64,000 nt of DNA from Datnioides undecimradiatus (Eukaryota; Chordata; Actinopteri; Lobotiformes; Datnioididae): assembly GCA_008933995.1 (NCBI GenBank), contig WARS01000052.1, positions 4,402,001 through 4,466,000 on the forward strand. The letters are read 5' to 3'. The notes below the pieces were generated by a model. It had not been told where the DNA came from, did not search any database, and worked only from the letters and a program-made list of their open reading frames with translations. The position numbers and the translations under genes are program-made. Of this stretch, positions 13,601-36,718 are shown piece after piece (positions within the stretch are counted from its first letter, which is position 1; every line of letters begins with the position of its first letter).

Positions 13601-16600
13601 GGAAGGTTACTGGCCTGACACGAGAGTTCGATGGGAATATGGCTCTTAATAGGTCGCCTCTGAGATGGTGGCTGCACCACAGTGTGGTTTCAAAAGACTG
13701 AGCAAGGAGTTTTTATGCTTTTGGTTTGAATGACAGTGGACTTGGGAACGAATGTGACAACTTAAGCACTAATTCTTATATTTCAGGTCCATATTTGTAG
13801 ACTCTAAAGCCAGTGAGGAACATTATTTCCAATGACTGCTCTCTTTGAACTAGACTATAATTCATTCATTAAGGGTCAAACCTGCAAATGAAGTCTTGGG
13901 ATTATCCACTAAATGGTCATATCAACTACTGCTACATTATGTTTGCTGTGCTTAATTCAACCTGTCTTGCCTCAGTTGAAATATGTCGGGCTGAAAACAT
14001 CAACAACCAAAAAAAAAAAAAAAAAAGTCCCCAGGGTGCACTGAGGTTTTCAGAACCAGACCTTTTCAGGTGGCTTCCTTCCAGGAAGTAACAGTTTTAA
14101 CGGAAGAAAAATCATTTGTGATATTCGGCCTGTTCATGGTTTCACAGGTTTCAGCGTACACGTTTTGTTTTGTTTCATTAAGAAAGTTAGTTTTTCAACA
14201 GCAAACCATGCATAATAATGTAAATGCATTGCTCAACAGGTCTTTTCAAATGGTGAAGTGGAACTGCAAACAATCTTGAATATTGCTTTAAAATGCAAAG
14301 TTTTCTGATCATAAATGAGACTAAATTTAAAATTATTCCATTTTGCACTTATTGAAATTATTTTTTATTTGTATTATTAGATTAGATTGAAGTTTTTCAA
14401 TGAATCAATCCTGCTAATTACGCTAATTACTTACCACCGCGCTTTGATCACTGGGGGACGATAACACTTCAGCCCAGGAGGGTGTGTTCAGATTGAAATG
14501 AACAGGAAATACTTCGCTTCTTGTGTTAGATACAATTCAATGGCTTGTGGAAAACCACAAAAAGAGGATCCATCCACCAAACATATGAAAAAAGTCCGAT
14601 CTACTTCTACATCGATTGCCCTCCGCATCACGTGACGCTTTAAAAATAACGATTCTCATCTTTTTTCATGTTTATATTGTCTGCTAAAGTTTAATTATTC
14701 ACACTTTAGATGCATGATATGTCTATAAAAGACATGTGAAATAGGTGTTTTCACTTTACTGAATTATTAAAAGTGCACAGAAAAATGACTTTTTTCCTGA
14801 TTTAACCAGAAAAGACGTTCATATTTAATATTAAAATATTAATATTAAAGGTTGAAGCCATTTTTAACCTAAATGTTGAACACAACATGCAACAATGATG
14901 GACGTGCGAGGCGACTGCACACCTGCCTTTGCCACTGTACTATGACATAATGCACTTGCTTTTATTTGAGCATCTGTTCATTTATGAATTGGCAAGCCTT
15001 TGAAAGGAAGGAAGGGAAAAGGAGATTAATTCTTTCAGCTGCCAAATTACCTTCGAAAATGACAAGCATTCTTATACTGCCAAAACCGCCCCAATTAAAA
15101 GTATTATATATTTCAATTAACTCGGGTTTGAGCGTCTCGTTTCCGAGTGGGCTGCATAATGTCCGTGCAAAACTTAATAACGTTTTACTGACTGTCATCG
15201 GAAATGTGGAGAAGATGGAAAATATGACCTTTCAGCTCTTTTACAGAGTTGTGCAATAAGCAGTATTATAAAAAGTGTGTTGGAATAAGAGATTCAGGCC
15301 CTTCTCAGCTGAGAGGAGCAAAGCTGATCAAAGAGCCTTTTAAATATATGGTTGTTATTAAAGTGAACTTGAAAATAGGAAGTGTATTCAAATTAAATAC
15401 TAAGAATTCATTTATGCTCAGCTTGGTTGCTCTAAGGACCTGCTGCCTGCACTTCCTTTGTTTTTCTTTGAAACGCACACTTACAATATTATTGAGTAAT
15501 AATATTTCATTATCCATCTTGAACGTTTGGTTTTAGGAATTAATGATTATTTACAGAAGTCTGTGACAAAGATGTCCGTAGCTGCTTCTTAAGCACGTGT
15601 TGTAATTACAGTGTGATCACGGTTAACCACATGCTCATAGGAACTGACTATATGCAATAACAATATTGAAAATCTGGGGGAATGGCTGCGGTTGACTGTG
15701 ACTAAGGATGCTGGAAATCGAATCGAATGCCTTAAAAGTCAAATACACGCTGTGTTTATACATAAAATCTACAGAGGGGGAATAAGAAACATACAGAGAT
15801 CTTCTGTTTCCTGTGGTTTTCTGTGATCCATCACTTCAAAAGAAGCTGTCTTCTTGTTATTTAAGGCAGTGGCATTGATAACACGTCATATGTTTGTAGA
15901 AAATCAATGCATCAACAACTCTGAGCATTAGCTTATCAACACCGTTTGAGAGTATTTCCATTTAAGAGCTCCTGTTTCTGGAGATCTGGGTAAAATATGT
16001 AAATGCACCTGTGGAGTTTGTCAAGTTGCCACTGTTTCCTCACATCGGGACATGGGAAAACTTAATTTTGTGTTACTGTGGTGCTACACGTATAATCACA
16101 GGACAACTGTGATTATACAGTAAGTGCAGCACGTCTATGTAAGTCTGTGGTCAGCAGCAGTTTTCATTCAAACAGGAGGGAAAAACATTAGCTTCTCCTC
16201 CCGGTTTCGTGGGAATCCCGATCAAAATCCAATGGATCTACTTAGCCGTAAGCTAAGGGAGACGTTTCCTATCGCTGTGATTAACACAAAAGGCAGAGGG
16301 CACAATAATAGCAGCTGCTTTCTGGTTTGCTCAACAGGAGGAATTTTCTCTGCCACAAGAGGAGTCTCCCGGTTCAAAGGCTGCTCCCTTACTGCCCCCT
16401 CTGGCCAAAGACAGGACAAAATATGAATTGTTGAAATTCCTGCACTGGAGAGGGAGTGCGTTTGAGAAACACTGCTACGTGCCATAAATTCTAAATCCAG
16501 GATGACAGAGAAACAACAGAAAACCACAAGATATTTGGACTATGCATGCAGGTGCAAATAAACTGCAGCGTTTGTATGTATGTGCTCCCAGATGGTTTAC

Positions 16601-19600
16601 TAAACAGGAACGATAAACACAGCTCGGCCAACTGTAAACAGATTCAGTCAGTGTTCCTGGGGTAACAGTTTGTCCTGATTGCTTCTATCGCTACACGAGG
16701 AGTCGAGCGTCAGCTCCTTTCAGCCGTGCGTTGCTGCAAGGAGGTTAAACAAATGACTCGTTTGCAAACAAGCTTGACAGAGGTCAGGTGTGCGTGTGTG
16801 TGCGCCGGATGTACCTGGATGCCTGAGGTGGTGAAGTACGGGATCTCAAACTTGACACTGATTGGCGGCTTCCCCTCCTTGTCTTCAGCCTCTACGCTCG
16901 GCAGACCGAAGTGGGCTCGCATTAAGTACTCCTTTCCACCCTGTGACAAGTCACGACAGAAAGTTTTAGTGAACATTGACTGCGGGACAGGTGTACACAC
17001 TGACATTTTCCCCAGTGACAGGGGACGAGTTGCTTAAAAATCACGACAGAGGTCATTAATTAACCATCCATTTGATACTCATGAGTCACAGTTTCTGCTC
17101 ACAGGGAACGACTTGATTGACCAGACGATCTCGCTGTTCTCAGGCACCCACTTCACGCTGCCTACTGTGGTCTTGAATTTGGGTGAGTCAGCGTCCGTTG
17201 GCACAGGAATGTGGATTTCCACGTTGTTGGCTGTGGAGCGCCTCTTGAACTGACTTTTTGCCTGAGAGGAGAAACAAGCAGGTCAAGTTTAACACGATGT
17301 GTCGCCTTAGCAGGGCTAAACCGGGGCTTAACGATACTTTTATATGGAGTATTAAACAGGGCTTGCCTCTTGTGAAAACAACACAAAGCACAAAGTTGAT
17401 GAAAATCATTACAATACTCTGTATTAAACTCTGCTTCTTTGCTTTCTTCTTTTGTGATTAACGCCGGGACAAGGTTTGACAGCTACAATGTTACTGCAAA
17501 CGTCATGGTAACCGATAAAACTGCTGAAAATGGGACTGACCTTGATCATGTACTCGATCCGACTGTGGGAGTGCTTCTCAATAACAGATTCGATCCAGAT
17601 CAAGGGCTTCACCTGGCATATAAACAACAACCACGCAGACAGTTAGATTCATTTCTTCATGCGCATCAGGTTGTATGATATGTGACGCAGTCGCCACCCA
17701 GTGGAGAGCAGCTGTTGCTGCACTAAGTCTGCATCACGTGGAATCGGTGTCGTGTCTTCTCAATGCTGCAGAGGAAATCTGGGGGGAAAACACAAACTGC
17801 GCAAACCTTGGGAGGGCTCCTAGGGTTGACATGTTGCAACTGTAATTGTGCAACATTTTTTACTGCATCCACATTAGATACATAAACGGTTTACAGCCAG
17901 ACAAATGCTAGATGATGGAGGCTGATAATGAAATCAATAGTGGGAGTACAAATCCAATAACAAAAGCTGATAACGAGCCATTAAAAGATCTAGTTTACAT
18001 TAACAGCCATCTTGACCCCTGACAGGATGTGTACAAAGCTAGACGTTTTATGAAAGTACGCGAAGGAGCCACTGTTTCTAATTTGGATCAAAACTTTTGT
18101 TTGGCTTTCCTGTAAAGCAATTCTTTGTTATTTAGATTGTGGTTTTTGGCAACACGTACAAAACATACCAATTCATCTGCTATCAGCTAATATTGACCAA
18201 TACGTTCCTGGCTCTAATACAAAAACAGAGCGCTCGGGCACTGCAATTAAAAAGCACTTTGGGGATTTATCAGCGTCAGTTTAGTTTATCAGTCAGAAAT
18301 TTGGCTCCCTAGCAATGTTGTTGAGGCGTGAATGAAATGACCTGCCAAACAGATGTTATGTTGGCTGAAAAATACTTTCACTGCAGAAATGTTATTTTCT
18401 TGTCGTCACTGCACCGGATGCTGCTATATTTGGTTGCATTCATTGTGCTACGCAGCTTTCGGTGGTTGCTTATAGCTACAACTCGAAAGACCTCTGTTCT
18501 ACTGTACCACTTCCCTCTAGACAATCTTACGGGAAGTCCTATTGTGTAACATTTATGGAGAATTTGATGCCAGATTTATCTTTCTGAACCCACAGTGGCA
18601 GGCAATAACCTCAGGCATTAGTCATTATATCTGACTTTCCAAGTTCTTTCATGACGAGGCTCCTGGGATTTGAAATGTCTGTTGATGATAAAGCAACCTG
18701 AGCAACGGCTGGCTTTAGGAACTTTGTGTGCAAATGTTTACCAAACAGATCGACTGTGCCGTCCAAGACAGTAACTGAAGAGGCTAACAGCACTTGACAT
18801 TGGTGTCTGGGTGATAGTTTCAAAAGGCCTCAGTTTCCACCCATCCAGACTACAACACAGTACTAGAGTAGCCCATTTACTCCATTATATGTGCAAAGGA
18901 AAAGTGTGGACACTGGGTTTAAATATAGCAAAAGTCACAGGTTTTAAAACAGAAAACGTCCTTAGTGTGGACGTAGCCTCAGAAAATTAGCACCTAGAGT
19001 GGGGTCTGGTGCTCTGTATGTGTTATCGTTAGTTTCCTCTCACTAGGGGCCAGTTTTCCACCTTGGTAAGAGAATATACATGGGTCTGAAAAGTGTCTAA
19101 TGCACATGACTCACGTGAGTGTTGAGGCGGTAGGACATGAGCTCAAACTCTCCATCAGGAGGAATGAAGGAGATGGTGCGGTCATTTTCAAAGCGAGACA
19201 GACGAACACACTGGTGAAACTTGACGTCCTCCAGCTCGACTGATTTACTCTTCCCGCCTACATGAAAGGAGAAATGGACAAACTGCACTGAAGGCAAATG
19301 GCTGAGGTCAAACCGCATTTGCAAATTCAGGGTTTTTCTGATCACCATGAGATAACGAATCGATATGACAGGGACAGGGGACAGAGGGCTAAACGACGAG
19401 CGTCACGATGCATTCTCTGAGTGTCAGTCTTGTACATGCTGTGTCTCTGTTTGCAGAGAGAACTCACGTCCAGTGTTTTCAAACAGAACCTTGTCGTTCA
19501 GGCCCAAACGCAACTCAGGCATCCCAGACAGGAACACACGCATCTTAATGGAGCCGACAATCTCACTGCGTAGAACATTCCCGTTGGCACTAACCTGAAA

Positions 19601-22416
19601 AAGACATGGAGAAACAAAGAGAGTGTTAGCTACTCATCAAAAGCCCTCACAGCGGCCCACAGAAAATACAGCGAGATCAGCTAGCCAATGTTGTGACGCA
19701 CACAGAGAGGAAGTTTACAATCACTGTGACTGGAATTCCTTAAGCAACACAGCACTTCTAAAACAAGGAGTTCCTACCAGGAGGTTGACTGACTCAATGA
19801 CGTCCAGGAAGACCTCGTTCTTCCTGTACTTGATGCCCTCTGACCTCCAGGAGACGGCATTAGTGACTGTGGCAGGGGGTCGTGGGGCACCAGTGTCTAG
19901 CTTGTGCCCCTCTTGGGTTATGTATCTGAGAGGCAAAAACATGTAAACACTGAAGCAAAACACATAAAAGGGGAAATCAACTGTCTGCAGTGGCGAGTTC
20001 CCAGAAAGCATCAAAGAAGGAGGGCTTGCATGGTTTCTGAGGGAGGATCGTCTGACTTATTGCTGTACTCAGAGCACTGGGGGGAAATCCAGAATGAGCG
20101 TACTACATGTCTGCATCAACCACAGTTCTGTAAGTTTAAACGGTTCATACTATACAGTATCACAAAACTGAACAAAAACAAGAACACGCCAAACCCGATT
20201 TAACGGATTCGCGACAATCAACGTATAAAACTTCACACAGGTCAAACAGCTGGTGTGACACAGTGTGATACACTGGTTAGTAAAAGCACGAGGAACAGTC
20301 ATCAGTAATATAACAGTTGATCAACAGACAATTAACTTACGGACGTACAGTTTTGATAATTGAAAAGGTTAAGTATCGGGTAAAAAGACCAAAGACCATT
20401 TTGTTAAAACCTTCAACTGTCACGCTTTTAAGCTTCTTTTCTGTTTCATAAACCTGTTAAAATGTAGCGCCTGAAGCAATTTAGCATGTTTGATAAAGTC
20501 TGATGTACTTGATTTATGACATTTGCAGTTTTTGGGGATGCCGAATGCACTTATTCCAGGTCACTTTGGATAAAAGCATCAGCAAAGTGAATGCCATGAC
20601 TGAATTTGGCTTTTTGACTGCTCGTCTGGGATCACTTTGGACTCCGGGAAAGAGTACTGAACATCTGACGTGTTGTTTGGACGCGTTTAAACTGTGAAGA
20701 GGTTGTGTCAGTCAAGTTCCAGCTATCTGGTGACACCTGAAGCTGCTCACATCCACAAACATCCAACAACATGTGTATGCTGTACAGATTGAAAAGCCCC
20801 TTGTGGCTAATTGCGATTCGTCAGTCTGGGCTTTCTAAATGAAATTAAAACAATAAATTAGTAGCATCGTTGATTTATTTGCAGTGACACTGAGGCTAAG
20901 TGGATACTCACTCTTGTAGGATCTTGCTGTCTGTGGTCTGAGGGTAACCAAAGTCCATCAGCTCATCCATCAGCTCGTATATGATGACAAAGTTATCTCT
21001 AATGCTCTCTTCCTCCAATTCTTTGAAATACTCTGAAAAAACCTGAGAAACACAAAGTGATGTTTGCCCGTCGCTGTAAATACACAGTGCATGGCTTTGC
21101 TCATCTTGTTTATTATCTAAATCCGAATAAGAAGCATGCAACCCTACCTGGACGATTTTGTACAAGAAGGAGAAGACCAGCGAGACACTGGCATTTTTCT
21201 TGGATGTTGCAACCACTGATGTGATGTGTGTTAAGGATTTTAGCTACAAGAGTAGAAAATGCAGGGAGCAGACAAAAGAACAATGTTTGGCGTGAGTGGA
21301 AGTGTTAACAGGCCGCACCGGTGCAAATATGATCCAGTCAAAAGTAAGGATACAGTAGAGATTGTTGTGTTTGATCCACATGAAACGGACTCCTCCATGG
21401 GCCAGAATGGGAGACAGCGTCCCCTCCTCCTCCTTGTCCATCAGAAGCGTCATGAAGTGCTCAATCTCCGACATGTCCACATCTCCCCGGTAATTTCGGC
21501 ACACCAGTACCTGAATGGAAAAGTCAGTATTTGTTCAACTAGCAATCACCATGTTTCTGTATATGAGCAACAGCAGGTTGGTTATATAGTAACGAAAGAG
21601 TTGTTCAAATGTAACCAAGTGGTAACACATTAAGATAAGTTAGCAATATAACCAAAATCCAACTGTACTGTATTTCCAAATGTCTATATCAGCGTATGCT
21701 TTATTAGATCTTTAGACATCTGTAATGATAATAACGTTTTGCCCTTTTATGACTGTATATAAAAACAGACATGCACGTTTGCATCATCTTATCAGCATAC
21801 AAGCAGCCTCCTTATCTCTACAGGAAGTGTTGTATTTTAACTATCTCACTCCACTGAGACAGGTGTGAGTAGTGACACCAAACAACTGTTAAAACCGATG
21901 GCTGCTGAATTAAATCCATCTCCACTAATACCTTTATCACCGAATAAACCAGAAGGCATACACAGTTGGAAACAGGATGTGGGTATGCAATATCATACAT
22001 GTACAACCTTGTCTGGAGTCAATGAGAAGTGAAACTGAGTAACTTTGAGGGGAGTTTCGGAAACCCTCTTTGCATCCCCTGCTGCTAACAGCTGGTCAGC
22101 TGATTATTAGTCAGCGTATCTGTCGTTATTCTCTCTCCATCGCGACGTGGCCTTGTACTTTTCACTTTCACTCATCATATGAAACCGACCAACGTGGCAT
22201 TGGTGCGACATACTGCCTTAAATGACGGGACACGGTCTAACCACAGCATATGAACCCATGCTAATGCGTCAGCGACAGTGTTACAGATTGAGCCACATCT
22301 TAATCTGTCAATGAGGAATGCGCGAGCTAGGCTAACATTAGCTTAGCAATGCAGCAGCAGTCCGGTTATCTCACCTTTCCTTTCAAATCCAAGACATACA
22401 CCGCACTGGCAGACAT
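10615..22416 (-). CDS. ap1m1: AP-1 complex subunit mu-1 (clathrin adaptor medium chain)
   Basis: Medium subunit of the AP-1 clathrin adaptor, which sorts cargo between the trans-Golgi network and endosomes by binding tyrosine-based (YxxPhi) tails. Twelve coding exons, read from high to low position: 22416-22375, 21510-21354, 21215-21148, 21042-20912, 19925-19778, 19594-19468, 19257-19115, 17612-17541, 17261-17103, 16940-16815, 11120-11045 and 10637-10615. They sum to 1272 nt, giving 423 aa plus stop, the exact length of vertebrate AP1M1, with all splice phases agreeing. The protein starts [14 protein letters not shown] (longin-like domain, residues about 1-140) and ends with the mu homology domain (about 165-421); the tail is [17 protein letters not shown]. 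Choice of mu-1A over mu-1B (AP1M2) rests on the sequence and on linkage to tpm4, rab8a and cib3. No defect is seen. The intron before the exon at 11120-11045 is 5.7 kb while most others are under 2 kb. Confidence 0.96.
11121..16814 (-). other. Large intron of ap1m1, possible regulatory DNA
   Basis: This single intron separates the [12 protein letters not shown] exon from the [13 protein letters not shown] exon and is several times longer than the other ap1m1 introns. It holds a poly-A run near 14010 but few recognisable repeats. The block at about 14950-15260 is unusual in being open on both strands (97 codons forward, 78 reverse) and free of low-complexity sequence. That is compatible with conserved non-coding DNA. 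No coding exon was recognised. Confidence 0.5.
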
Positions 22417-25400
22417 CTTGAACTAATTAATGCGAGCTTATTTCAGCTCCTTATCGGTACTTTAGTGATAACGCTGGATAATAACTAGTTCGGCGATAAC
22501 ATCAAAGAATAGGCATCCATTCATAATACCGAAAAGAGGAGAGCAACCCTTCCCTATTTGTCATACCGTCAGTGCAACTAACGAGCGCCCCCTAGAGGGC
22601 CGGAGGATGAAGTACTCCAGGAAAAGTGCAATGGACAAGCGTGTTTTCACATAGAAATGGATTGAATAGATATTTCTTTGTACATGGATGTGAAGTATGA
22701 TATTTTTCTGTACAGGCACAGCATCAGACAAAGTTTGGGAGCCTTGTATATAAACGGTATCTATGCCAGTGAGCTGGATGGTACTTTCACTGTTCCTGGT
22801 TGGCTGTCTGCAAATCTGTGCAACATGTACACTGACAGACGGATGCAGCATCTCACCTCTTGACATTGCATTGTTTTCATGACAATATTATTGCCTTTAA
22901 ATTTGGAATTGTTCAATCTTTCGTAAAAACGCTTGAGTATTTTAGTTGATGCATTTAGAGGTGTGGATGAACTGTATGGCAAAATGCATACATGTTCTGT
23001 AAGAATACAATGCGCAGATTACAAGTGGATTTAAATAGACAGAAGTAACTAAATCAACGAGTTTGGGTTTCGTCTATGCCAACAAGCTCTGCAAAATGTC
23101 CATTACTAAAATAGTACTGAACAGTACCAAAAGCCTACTGTGTCTGACCTATAGAGTAACCTGCCTTATCAAACTTGTTTTCAATCGTGTAGCTCCCTCT
23201 AGTGGATCCATGGTTATCTGCAACCCCTACAGTTAACAGTTTTTAGGTAAATCTGCACCTGCAGTGACACCTTGTAACGTCCTAGTCTTTGGAATGTGTG
23301 GAAGACAAAACTTATATATGGCTCTGCCCATTTCAGAGCAACAAACTATTAAATAACTGAAGTTATTATTGAGAAATGCTATGTCGGATCTCAGATTTGA
23401 ACTCATTCAGCTCCAGTAAATGTGTGCAAATCTTCACTGCCATTAGCGCTAATGTGATCCTCCTCCTTGTTTTACACTGAAACTTAACTTGATCATCTCG
23501 CGGACCATAACTGCTGATGTGCAAATCTTAAATGGTACACAAGAAACAAATACCAGCTTCGTCATAAGGTGAAAAGACCCCTGAAACATAAGTAGAAGCT
23601 TCTTTGCTTAATATATCTAAAAATAAAGTACTTATAAATATGTCAGTGTTGTATAATACACAAAGCTGTTTGAGTAATTATTGAGGTAATAAAGGCTCAC
23701 CATTAAAATAACTTGCTCGGGTAGACTGTCTCAAACAGCTGGCACATTTTACCTCTGTGTATTGTGAACAGACACTGGGATTTGAAGTGATGAAGGATGA
23801 CAGAGAGTTACAAGGGAGGATAAACTGAAACAGCTGCAGTGACATTTGATAAAGTTCAATATAAATAATTGAAGCAGGAACAGAGAAAAAATTGTTTTAT
23901 GATTGAAAACTGATGACTGTGTCAGTTTGGGTTTTTTTTCATAGGAACACCACCCACCCTCTGGCGTGAAAAGCCTTTCAGCACCGGCCTCGTGCAAGAC
24001 AACTGTGTCTCGTCAAAGTGACAGATCTCTGATCCCTTGGCTGGTAAGATGGAGTCTAGACATTGTCAGAAGTCATAGATGCAACTGGACTGAGTTACAG
24101 AGCCAAATATAACAGAATGCCAAGTCCCTCGGCCACTGCCATACACTGCGCACAGTGTTTGCGTGTGGGGCTGTAGCCGGGGATCACTGGATGTTGTTGC
24201 ATAGTTAATGGACATGTTTGTACAGAAGCCTCGGAGCTGACGTGTGTTTGATTTTGCTGCCGAATGGGCTTGTTTGAGGGCACTATGAGTCAGTACATCA
24301 CTTAGGTGTCACGTAGTCGAGCTGTGCAGGTGTTTTCTGTGTTGCCAAAGAAAAAACCTTTGGAGTATTAGATGTTTATTACTGTCTCCTTGCGATGATT
24401 ACTATTATAAAAATAGCTTTTTTGTGCGTTTTTGATCATACAGTGGCAACACTGAAGACCGACCTTTAACATCAGCGTTTGCATTTCGTTTGCATGACAT
24501 CAAGCACTTAAGACCTCTAAAACTGTGCTAGTTTGTATTCTTCTTTGTAGCGTTCATACACACTCTAATCTGTTCCACCATTCCCATGGCTTTGTGATTT
24601 ATACTTAGCAGGACTTTGACTCTACTCCCAAGGCGATCCTGTGGCTTTTGGGGGAGTTTTTACCATACAAGGAGAAGAGGAGTTTAGCTCGGTTTCCTGT
24701 GGGAGGGTTCTGATTTCTCTCACTCTGCATCTGATTCACTCTCTCTCCCGTACCTCCTCTCTCTCTTTCTCCCTCTCCTTTTCTCCGTTGCTGGTTCTGT
24801 GCCAAATCTCCTTTCTGTTCACCATACAACCCGAGCAAGTCAAAGAATTTTATTAAAAGCAAACATCACTAAAACGTTGTCCAAAATCAATATTTGTATC
24901 TGGGCAATCTGATGTCAAAACATTGTGTGGAGCCAGCATCATGTCACACCAAATAAGGTACACAGTCACCAGTCTTTATCATTGCAGGTCATGATGTAAG
25001 TTTGTGTTAACCCCAGGATTTTAAAGCTATCAAACTGCCACCACATTCATAAACTTATGCCAAAAAAGGCTGCAGTAATCCTCCCCTACTAAGACGTTTT
25101 ATTGGCTGCTCTATTGGTCTCTAACTCTCAGAGAGAACAGTGAAGATTTGTGGATTTATGTATCTGCTGCCTTTTAATGTGGCATATTTCCTCAGGGTAA
25201 TTTGACTTCTGAGAAGCGCCACACAGTTTATCACATACCTTTGTGTATGATATGAGGCAGAAGTGACTATAACTTCATACCACATGCTGCCGGTCAATCT
25301 GACGCGTAATGATTATCCTAAACTTTTCCTAAACTTACATGCCTACACTAAAGTAGACAATTTTTCGGCAGATGAAGGAACATTTAATCTTTCAGTTTAC

Positions 25401-26960
25401 TTGGAAAATTCAAATCTCTGTACATATACACATGGGTCAGTATGCAATTATAAAAATGTTTTCCTGCAGAAAACACAGATTCTCAGGTTTGGTTTCAGCT
25501 CAGTCTTCCTGCATGGTGTCTCCTGTGCCACAGCACAGCAAGGAAAAGGTCTGTACAAGGAACAACAACAAACAAGGGTGTACACACTGCAATAGTATGA
25601 TTACAACATGAAAACCAAGAGATGCATGAAGAGATAAGGTTTATCTTCAGATGCCACTTGAAGGGCCTCTGTACGTCTCGCTGTTCTTTGAGTTTCCTTG
25701 TAATCTTTATTTTTAGCCGGGGCAGCTGGCACAGAAGAGTTGAAAGCAAGCAGACAGGTCCATTAGTGCTGATGTCATCAGCACACACACACGCACACAC
25801 ACACACACACACGCACACATACACGCGCACACACACACAGACATATGGACCTCCAACCAACCACAACACTATAAAGTTTACCACAGTTTTTACCAAGATT
25901 ATCCTATTCCTACTATTTCAAATAGAAACACTAATCTGCAAACAAAGAGCACGACATGAACATGCATGACATATTTCTCAAATGTCTCATAGGTGCATAT
26001 AATCATATTCTTGGAAAACATCTAACAGACACAAGTTGTATCCCACAATCAACAATGCTTTTTAAATTGAGTGCCTTACAAATTACAGAAAGCAGATCTA
26101 AATAAAGGTCTGTCAGACCAATAGTAATTAAGAGGATCTTAATTGCAGCAGACCTGTGGTTTATGTCTGTGCAGCTCGACTGTAAAGCTCCAGCTGTCTG
26201 GTGTAGATCACATGCAGACAGCTCTTTCCCCAAATTTTCTTTGGCTGGATCATTTTCCATACAGCCCTTTTTCATTCAGCGGTAGAATGAAAACTATGTC
26301 CTTTTCTAACCAACTCTGGTATTAACATCAATTTGAACATTCCTAAGTAAGAACACAGGCATATAGATATGCAGCCCAAAGCGGGGGAAGATATGAAGCT
26401 TCAGTAACTCATATTACTAATGTGAACAATATCCTTTTGATGTCTGAGCTCCGGATCGTTCTGCTTCTTCTTATCTGCTACTCCTCTCCTGTTCTGTCCA
26501 AAACAAAAAGGCCATGATCCAAATAAGGACATAGGCTGGAAATTGCCAACACATCTACACCACTTTGTTCCTCCAAGAAGCCTTCAAGAGGTAAAGTTTA
26601 GATTAGGGAGGGGGGCACAGTGAGTTCTAGAGAAGCCAAAGCAGGGAGTGGCGCAAGGGGTAAACGGTGGGAAAGGGCTGTCACTAGAGACTGGGGCTGT
26701 CTCCAAACCTCCAGTCAATTTTAAATCACACAGAGCTCCACTGACTCTCATTTTGCATCCTCCTCTCCTCTGCTCACTCGCTCTGAGCTCCCTCAGTCTC
26801 TCTCCTCCTCTCTGCATCTGCTGGTTGCTCTCCTCGTCAACCTTGCGAGGGCTTTTGTGAAGTGCCGTCCTCTGAACATCTGCAACAACCTTTCACCGAA
26901 AGAAATAAAAACTTTTTCTATCTTCGGAAGCCTGTGAGACACTGAGACGCGACTATCACC
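22417..26960. other. Divergent spacer between ap1m1 and tpm4
   Basis: The left end should hold the ap1m1 promoter and 5' UTR; the ap1m1 start codon is at 22416. The right end, about 26600-26960, should hold the striated-type tpm4 promoter and 5' UTR, which is pyrimidine-rich around 26750-26840. A CA microsatellite lies at 25781-25839. FAM32A, which neighbours CIB3 and AP1M1 in human, was looked for and not found. No other coding sequence was recognised. Confidence 0.55.
25781..25839. repeat. CA microsatellite
   Basis: An interrupted (CA)n tract of about 59 bases with a few CG and TA interruptions. It makes a spurious valine/cysteine-rich frame on the reverse strand. Confidence 0.95.
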
Positions 26961-36471
<9,511 letters not shown>

Positions 36472-36712
36472 AATGCCAAGAAGAACATCAAACAAAAAAA
36501 CAAACCTTTGTTTTGTAAGAGATTTTCTACATGCCATCCATTTTCTGTAACTTCCCTCTTATCCTTGGTCGTTTAAACAAATTTACCACTTTTATATATT
36601 TATGGTTCTTTTGTTTCTTTTCCTTTTTTTAAAAAAAAAAAATGGTTTTGGGTCCATATGATATTCAGTTTCGGTGCTTGAAAACTGTGTTGTAGACCAA
36701 GCTCTGAGCACA

Positions 36713-36718
36713 AATAAA
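36713..36718 (+). terminator. Poly-A signal after tpm4 exon 9d
   Basis: AATAAA about 240 bases after the 9d stop codon, fitting transcripts that use the non-striated last exon. Confidence 0.7.

Noticed and set aside
21259-21633. 124-codon plus-strand frame
   Set aside because: Antisense to ap1m1 exon 2.
25495-25896. 133-codon reverse-strand frame rich in Val and Cys
   Set aside because: It runs through the CA microsatellite at 25781-25839; the length comes from the repeat, and no family is recognisable.
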